This document shows, in pieces, positions 59,283 to 64,000 of a stretch of DNA of 64,000 nucleotides (positions are counted from its first letter, which is position 1; the number at the start of each line of letters is the position of its first letter). The stretch is from Microbacterium ureisolvens. GTDB lineage: Bacteria; Actinomycetota; Actinomycetes; Actinomycetales; Microbacteriaceae. Location of the stretch: NCBI RefSeq assembly GCF_015278315.1, contig NZ_JADIJE010000015.1:22362-86361 (forward strand), read 5' to 3'. Below the pieces are notes generated by a model, which made no database searches, had not been told where the DNA came from, and saw only the letters and a list, made by a program, of their open reading frames with translations. The translations under genes were made by a program, and so were the position numbers.

Positions 59283-60728
59283 ATGAGCCTCACCGCTGAG
59301 AAGACCGCGACCGCGGTCGGACGCGTCGCGCGCGTCACCGGCCCGGTCGTCGACATCGAGTTCCCGCACGACTCGATCCCCGACATCTACAACGCGCTGA
59401 AGACCACCATCACGATCGAGGGCGAGTCCACCGAGATCACGCTCGAGGTCGCCCAGCACCTCGGCGACGACCTCGTCCGCGCCATCTCGCTGAAGCCCAC
59501 CGACGGCATGGTCCGCGGCCAGGAGGTGCGCGACACCGGCGGCCCCATCACGGTCCCCGTCGGCGACGTCACCAAGGGCAAGGTCTTCAACGTCACGGGT
59601 GACGTGCTGAACGCCGCCGAGGGCGAGACCATCGAGGTCACCGAGCGGTGGGGCATCCACCGCCAGGCGCCCTCGTTCGACCAGCTCGAGTCGAAGACCG
59701 AGATGTTCGAGACCGGCATCAAGAGCATCGACCTGCTCACCCCGTATGTGCAGGGTGGAAAGATCGGCCTGTTCGGCGGCGCCGGCGTCGGCAAGACGGT
59801 CCTCATCCAGGAGATGATCCAGCGCGTCGCGCAGGACCACGGTGGTGTCTCGGTGTTCGCCGGTGTCGGCGAGCGCACCCGTGAGGGCAACGACCTCATC
59901 GGCGAGATGGAGGAGGCGGGCGTCTTCGACAAGACCGCACTCGTCTTCGGCCAGATGGACGAGCCGCCGGGGACGCGTCTGCGCGTCGCCCTGTCGGCGC
60001 TCACGATGGCGGAGTACTTCCGCGACGTGCAGAAGCAGGACGTGCTGCTCTTCATCGACAACATCTTCCGCTTCACGCAGGCCGGTTCCGAGGTGTCGAC
60101 GCTGCTCGGCCGCATGCCCTCCGCGGTGGGCTACCAGCCGAACCTGGCCGACGAGATGGGCATCCTCCAGGAGCGCATCACGTCGACCCGCGGTCACTCG
60201 ATCACCTCGCTCCAGGCGATCTACGTCCCCGCCGACGACTACACCGACCCGGCGCCGGCGACCACGTTCGCCCACCTCGACGCCACCACGGAGCTGTCGC
60301 GCGAGATCGCGTCGAAGGGTCTGTACCCGGCCATCGACCCGCTGACCTCGACGAGCCGCATCCTGGACCCGCGCTACATCGGTGAGGACCACTACCGCGT
60401 GGCCACCGCCGTGAAGCAGATCCTCCAGAAGAACAAGGAGCTTCAGGAGATCATCGCGATCCTCGGTGTCGACGAGCTCTCGGAAGAGGACAAGATCGTC
60501 GTCGCCCGTGCGCGCCGCATCCAGCAGTTCCTCTCGCAGAACACCTACATGGCGAAGAAGTTCACCGGTGTCGAGGGTTCGACGGTCCCGATCAAGGAGA
60601 CCATCGAGTCGTTCGACGCGATCGTCAAGGGCGAGTTCGACCACGTCGCCGAGCAGGCCTTCTTCAACGTCGGCGGCATCTCCGACGTCGAAGAGGCGTG
60701 GGCACGGATCCAGAAGGAGAACGGCTGA
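59283..60728 (+). CDS. atpD: F0F1 ATP synthase subunit beta
   Basis: 481 residues. Walker A GGAGVGKTVLIQEMI (about residue 160), GERTREGNDL with the catalytic Glu, and ALTMAEYFRDVQKQDVLLFIDNIFRFTQAGSEVS. Catalytic subunit of F1. AAAGAGAAG site before the ATG. Confidence 0.97.
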   Translation: MSLTAEKTATAVGRVARVTGPVVDIEFPHDSIPDIYNALKTTITIEGESTEITLEVAQHLGDDLVRAISLKPTDGMVRGQEVRDTGGPITVPVGDVTKGKVFNVTGDVLNAAEGETIEVTERWGIHRQAPSFDQLESKTEMFETGIKSIDLLTPYVQGGKIGLFGGAGVGKTVLIQEMIQRVAQDHGGVSVFAGVGERTREGNDLIGEMEEAGVFDKTALVFGQMDEPPGTRLRVALSALTMAEYFRDVQKQDVLLFIDNIFRFTQAGSEVSTLLGRMPSAVGYQPNLADEMGILQERITSTRGHSITSLQAIYVPADDYTDPAPATTFAHLDATTELSREIASKGLYPAIDPLTSTSRILDPRYIGEDHYRVATAVKQILQKNKELQEIIAILGVDELSEEDKIVVARARRIQQFLSQNTYMAKKFTGVEGSTVPIKETIESFDAIVKGEFDHVAEQAFFNVGGISDVEEAWARIQKENG

Positions 60729-60730
60729 TC

Positions 60731-60991
60731 ATGCCGCTCAACGTGAGTCTCGTCTCCGCCGACGCGGAGGTCTGGTCGGGGGAGGCGTCGCTGGTCGTCG
60801 CCAAGACCGTCGAGGGCGAGATCGGCTTCATGACCGGTCACGAGCCCGTGCTCGCGATCCTCGCCGAGGGTCAGGTGCGCATCACGCAGACTTCGGGCAC
60901 GAAGATCATCGCCAACGCGCAGGACGGCTTCCTGTCGATGGAGGGCGACGACCTCACGATCGTGGCCGGAAACGCCGCGCTGATCTCCTGA
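60731..60991 (+). CDS. atpC: F0F1 ATP synthase subunit epsilon, short form
   Basis: 86 residues, only the N-terminal beta-barrel (LNVSLVSADAEVWSGEA, GEIGFMTGHEPVLAIL, FLSMEGDDLTIVAG). The C-terminal helical hairpin that inhibits ATP hydrolysis in E. coli (total about 138) is missing, so inhibition must differ. Starts 2 bp after atpD. The operon ends here. Confidence 0.94.
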   Translation: MPLNVSLVSADAEVWSGEASLVVAKTVEGEIGFMTGHEPVLAILAEGQVRITQTSGTKIIANAQDGFLSMEGDDLTIVAGNAALIS

Positions 60992-61006
60992 TCCACCGCA
61001 GTCCGC

Positions 61007-61038
61007 ACTCGGCCGATCCCTTCGGGGGTCGGCCGAGT
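61007..61038 (+). terminator. strong UUCG-loop terminator of the atp operon
   Basis: Fourteen consecutive pairs (ACTCGGCCGATCCC with its complement, one G-U), loop TTCG, then CGTTTCC. It starts 15 bp after atpC. Confidence 0.85.
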
Positions 61039-61079
61039 CGTTTCCGCCGCGGCCCGCGGCGCCACACACCCGGAGACCC

Positions 61080-61829
61080 ATGCTGATCCTCCTGCCTCCT
61101 TCGGAGACCAAGAGAGCGGGAGGTGTCGGAGCACCGCTCGACGCGACTCGGCTCGCGCTGCCCGAGCTGGCGCCGCAGCGCGCGGCCGTCGTGGACGCGC
61201 TGGTGGCGCTCTCGGCCGACGAGGACGCTGCCGCGCGCGTCCTCAAGCTCGGACCGAAGCAGCGCGGTGAGGTCGCCGTGAACGCGGCCCTGCGGGACGC
61301 TCCGACCATGCCGGCGATCGATCGGTACACCGGAGTCCTGTACGACGCGCTGGGCGCGGCATCCGTCTCCGCCGCAGGGCGTCGCTGGCTGGGAGCCCAC
61401 GTGCTCGTGCACTCGGCCCCGTTCGGTCCGGTGGGTGCCCTCGACCCGATCCCCGCCTACCGGCTCGGCGCATCGACGGCGCTTCCGGGTGTCCCTCCGC
61501 TGCGCCGGCTGTGGGCGGCCGAGGTCACCGCAGCGTTGGCGGGCGCGCAGCCGCGGTTCGTGCTCGACCTGCGTTCGGAGGCCTATGTGGCGCTCGGCCC
61601 GGTGCCCACCGCCGTGCCATCGCGTTACATCCGTGTCGTGAGCGAGGGCGCCGACGGCGCGGTGCGCGCGCTCAACCACTTCAACAAGCATGCCAAGGGC
61701 GCCCTCGTCCGGCGCCTGGCAGAGGATCGTCCGCGGATCTCGTCGCCTGCGGGGTTCGTGCGGTGGGCGGATGCCGCGGGCCTGCGCGTGCGCGAGTCCG
61801 CCGCCGGAGAGCTCGAGCTCTACGCCTGA
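61080..61829 (+). CDS. yaaA: YaaA/DUF328 family peroxide-stress protein
   Basis: 249 residues beginning MLILLPPSETKRAGG, the family hallmark, with AIDRYTGVLYDAL, FGPVGALDPIPAYRL and HFNKHAKGALVRRL near the C-terminus. E. coli YaaA limits free iron during H2O2 stress. It begins 41 bp after the atp terminator. Close convergent neighbour at 61837. Confidence 0.9.
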   Translation: MLILLPPSETKRAGGVGAPLDATRLALPELAPQRAAVVDALVALSADEDAAARVLKLGPKQRGEVAVNAALRDAPTMPAIDRYTGVLYDALGAASVSAAGRRWLGAHVLVHSAPFGPVGALDPIPAYRLGASTALPGVPPLRRLWAAEVTAALAGAQPRFVLDLRSEAYVALGPVPTAVPSRYIRVVSEGADGAVRALNHFNKHAKGALVRRLAEDRPRISSPAGFVRWADAAGLRVRESAAGELELYA

Positions 61830-61836
61830 CGCAGTT

Positions 61837-62562
61837 TCACCCGGGCGTGCGCACGGCCGCGAACCGGTTGTGGCGGCGCAGCGCGAAGCCGAGGCGCTCG
61901 TACGCGGCGATGGCGCCGACGTTCGTCGCCGCCGCGTGCAGCAGGGCGCGGTCACCGCGCTGCTGGATGTGGAAGGCGATGTCGAGCACCAGCCGGGAGG
62001 CCAGTCCCTGCCGGCGATGATCGGCGTCCACCGCGACCGCGCTGATCTCGGTCCAGCCCTCGGGGTGCAGCCGTTCGCCCGCCATGGCGATGAGGCGGCC
62101 GTCACGGCGGATGCCGATGTAGCGACCGAGCTCGTGGGTTCTCGGCCGGAAGGGTCCGGGCTGGTTGCGCTCGACGATCGCGAGCATGTCGGGCACGTCG
62201 TCCGCGCCGAGCAGGACCGCCTCGGGGTCCGGTCGCGGCTCGAGCGCATCGGTCTGCACGAGCTGCACGCCCGCGCCCGCGCCGATGACCTCCCATCCCT
62301 CCGGGACGTCGCCGTCGTAGCCCGACAGTCCGAGCTCTGCATCCGGACCGACGAGCTCGATCAGGGCAGCCCACACGTCGGGGTCGTCCCACGTGCGCAC
62401 TGCGACGAAGGGCGCGACGTCGGAAGGATACCGGCGGACCAGGTCGTTGCCGATCGCGAATGAGGCGTGCGGGCCCGTGAGCGCGTGCCAGGGGGCGTTG
62501 TCGAGCACCGTGGCGTCGGCGTAGGGGGCGTCGAGGATCGTGGCGGGGGAGATGTCGGGCAC
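61837..62562 (-). CDS. GNAT family N-acetyltransferase
   Basis: 241 residues with an N-terminal extension of about 100 residues and a GNAT domain. EISAVAVDADHRRQGLASRLVLDIAF carries motif A (R/Q-xx-G-x-A) for acetyl-CoA; NVGAIAAYERLGFALRRHNRF is the C-terminal motif. Resembles FR47-like acetyltransferases. Substrate unknown. ATG start. Confidence 0.88.
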   Translation of the reverse strand: MPDISPATILDAPYADATVLDNAPWHALTGPHASFAIGNDLVRRYPSDVAPFVAVRTWDDPDVWAALIELVGPDAELGLSGYDGDVPEGWEVIGAGAGVQLVQTDALEPRPDPEAVLLGADDVPDMLAIVERNQPGPFRPRTHELGRYIGIRRDGRLIAMAGERLHPEGWTEISAVAVDADHRRQGLASRLVLDIAFHIQQRGDRALLHAAATNVGAIAAYERLGFALRRHNRFAAVRTPG

Positions 62563-62621
62563 CCGCCAACTCTGCGCCGATCGGGGCGGGGTCGCAAATG
62601 CCGCCCGTCACCACGCGCAAC

Positions 62622-62669
62622 ACGCCGGGGCGCCGCATCCGTTCCCCATCGGATGCCGCGCCCCGGCGT
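62622..62669. terminator. large inverted repeat after the DUF4282 gene
   Basis: ACGCCGGGGCG (62622-62632) pairs with CGCCCCGGCGT (62659-62669); GCATCCG and CGGATGC pair inside. It lies 17 bp past the minus-strand stop at 62686. Again built on the GGATGCC word. Confidence 0.6.
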
Positions 62670-62685
62670 CAGCTCGCGGCAGCGC

Positions 62686-63138
62686 TCAGCGCCGGGTGTG
62701 CTGCGCGGTGCGCTCGGTGTTCTCCGCGATCGCGATCAGCGCGACCACCGCCTCGATGACGAATCGGAGAAGGATGATCGCGAGGAACGTGATGACGGGG
62801 ACCACGATGATCGTCGCGATCAACCCGCTGATGCCGGCGCCGAGGTTCAGCCACATCACCGAGATCGCGCTCCAGATCCCGCCCACCAGGTAGACGATGA
62901 AGCCGATGCCGATCGCGATCAGTCCCACGAGGTAGAAGACGCTCGCCAGGCGACGCGTGATGAACGTGCGGAACGACAGGTCGAACAGCGCAGAGAAGAA
63001 CCCTCTGCCGACGTCGGAGGCCTCGCCCCGGACGGGGGGAACGCCGGTGTCGTCGGGATCCGCCGCGCGGGCGGCCTCGGCAGCCGACTGCGGAGGCAGC
63101 GGCGGCGGAGTGGGAGCGGAGGGAGTCGGATCGGTCAT
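62686..63138 (-). CDS. DUF4282 membrane protein
   Basis: 150 residues. Pro/Ala-rich N-terminus (about 1-45), then FFSALFDLSFRTFITRRLASVFYLVGLI, two membrane helices, and LLRFVIEAVVALIAIAENTERT. This is the DUF4282 layout. Function unknown. ATG with AAGGG upstream; an earlier in-frame ATG at 63174 is possible but less favoured. Confidence 0.82.
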   Translation of the reverse strand: MTDPTPSAPTPPPLPPQSAAEAARAADPDDTGVPPVRGEASDVGRGFFSALFDLSFRTFITRRLASVFYLVGLIAIGIGFIVYLVGGIWSAISVMWLNLGAGISGLIATIIVVPVITFLAIILLRFVIEAVVALIAIAENTERTAQHTRR

Positions 63139-63214
63139 GGCAGCCCTTCGGTCGGTTGTGCTCAGGCTATCCACCCCGCTGCGAGGGGGCCATCCCCCCG
63201 AAACGGCGTCAATG

Positions 63215-63244
63215 CTGACAGCCCGCTGAGAGCGTCGCTAGCAT
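63215..63244 (+). promoter_or_regulatory. candidate promoter CTGACA - 18 bp - TAGCAT
   Basis: CTGACA (63215-63220) and TAGCAT (63239-63244) are good sigma-70-type boxes, 72 bp before the gene at 63317. Confidence 0.5.
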
Positions 63245-63316
63245 GTGTCCAGCGGAGCAGGGGCTCCGCGGTCGCGCTCCGGCGCGCCTCGAACCGACTC
63301 TCTCGGAGGTCGTTCC

Positions 63317-64000
63317 ATGGATTACAACGACGGCAGCGGGATCGGGGCGCTCATAGCGTTCTGGCTCCTCCTCGCGCCCTTCCTCTTCCTGCTCGCGATC
63401 GCCGCGTACGTCATCGGCTCGTGGTTCCTCATGAAGGTCTTCGACAAGGCCGGCGTGCAGGGCCGCTGGCGCGCGTGGGTCCCCGTGTACAACTCCATGG
63501 TGGCGGCCAAGCTCGGCGACCTGTCGCCCTGGGTCATGCTGGGAGCGATCCTGATCGCGGGTTTCCTCGGCCAGATCCCCGTCATCGGCTGGATCCTGAG
63601 CCTCGTCGGCATCGCGGCCTGGGTGCTCTCCGGCTGGCGCATCGGCGCCAAGCTCGGCGCACCGTGGCCGCTCCTGCTGCTGTGGCTCATCCCCGGCGTC
63701 GGCACACTCATCTGGCTCGGCATCCTGGCGTTCGGCAGCTCGCGCTGGAACCCCAACATCGCGCCGTCGCCGTGGCGCAACTCGTTCCTCAAGGACACCA
63801 CGGTGTGGCAGGGCATCCCGGTCCAGCCCGACCAGGCCGGTGTGCCGGGCGCGTCTGCCGGGGGATACCCGGCCGCACCGGGTTACGGAGCACCCGCGGG
63901 CTACCAGCCGCCGGCCGGCTACCAGCCCCCGGCGCCGCCCGCGGGCTACAACGCGCCGCCCGCTCCGCCCGCCGGCTACACGCCGCCACCGGCTCCGCCC
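63317..64000 (+). CDS. membrane protein with Pro/Gly/Tyr-rich tail, 3' end outside the window
   Basis: 228 residues seen, no stop before the window ends. Five hydrophobic segments in the first 145 residues (ALIAFWLLLAPFLFLLAIAAYVIGSWFLM, VMLGAILIAGFLGQIPVIGWILSLVGIAAWVLSGW, PLLLLWLIPGVGTLIWLGILAFG), with GRWRAWVPVYNSMVAAKLGD between. This matches the DUF5684-like large exoprotein family. Then repeated PPAGYQPP units. ATG with GGAGG upstream. Function unknown. Confidence 0.8.
   Translation, partial: MDYNDGSGIGALIAFWLLLAPFLFLLAIAAYVIGSWFLMKVFDKAGVQGRWRAWVPVYNSMVAAKLGDLSPWVMLGAILIAGFLGQIPVIGWILSLVGIAAWVLSGWRIGAKLGAPWPLLLLWLIPGVGTLIWLGILAFGSSRWNPNIAPSPWRNSFLKDTTVWQGIPVQPDQAGVPGASAGGYPAAPGYGAPAGYQPPAGYQPPAPPAGYNAPPAPPAGYTPPPAPP

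Overview
The window is a chromosomal segment of a very GC-rich (about 70%) Gram-positive actinobacterium. Gene order (rho-prfA ... prmC-sua5-wecA-atpIBEFHAGDC), protein sequences, many GTG starts, 4-bp ATGA/GTGA start-stop overlaps and TANNNT -10 boxes right next to start codons point to Microbacteriaceae, most likely Microbacterium or a close relative. That placement is inference from protein recognition, not from a search. No prophage, insertion sequence, CRISPR array or rRNA was seen. There is one tRNA gene, tRNA-Arg(CCG).

Layout. 1-372: end of an LPxTG-like anchored surface protein. 401-1805: a protealysin-like M4 protease with its emfourin-type inhibitor. 1858-6914: a five-gene Opp/Dpp peptide ABC importer, each gene overlapping the next by 4 bp. 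7074-11272: alpha/beta hydrolase, AhpD-like protein, tyrosine phosphatase, an iron-box-controlled lone SIP domain, and an arginase-like/HExxH gene pair. 11641-14522: a PspA + TPM-domain membrane-stress pair. 14782-25535: housekeeping and transport genes (DUF3097, trmB, MFS, CPBP, SugE/Gdx with a guanidine-III riboswitch, M28 peptidase, MscS, SulP, lipoprotein + CDF). 25554-31151: a sugar ABC importer bracketed by small stress-like proteins, two of them paralogues. 31204-33152: tRNA-Arg, SGNH hydrolase, transglutaminase.

33250-43099 is an amino-acid block (argS, DUF2993, lysA, hom, thrC, thrB) running into rho and prfA. The usual prfA-prmC neighbourhood is interrupted by about 6 kb (holin-like protein, large LuxR regulator, cysE and two tandem cysK). 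Then come prmC, sua5, a WecA/TagO-like glycosyltransferase and the complete F1Fo ATP synthase operon, closed by a strong UUCG-loop terminator. The window ends with yaaA, a GNAT, DUF4282 and the start of a Pro/Gly/Tyr-tailed membrane protein.

Most notable non-coding signals: (1) a guanidine-III riboswitch directly before sugE; (2) a DtxR/IdeR-type box overlapping a leaderless promoter before the SIP-domain gene; (3) a free-standing UUCG-loop terminator with a possible promoter about 100 bp upstream, suggesting a small RNA between the M28 peptidase and mscS; (4) repeated leaderless promoters; (5) an over-represented GGATGCCG/CGGCATCC word; and (6) several intergenic inverted or tandem repeats.
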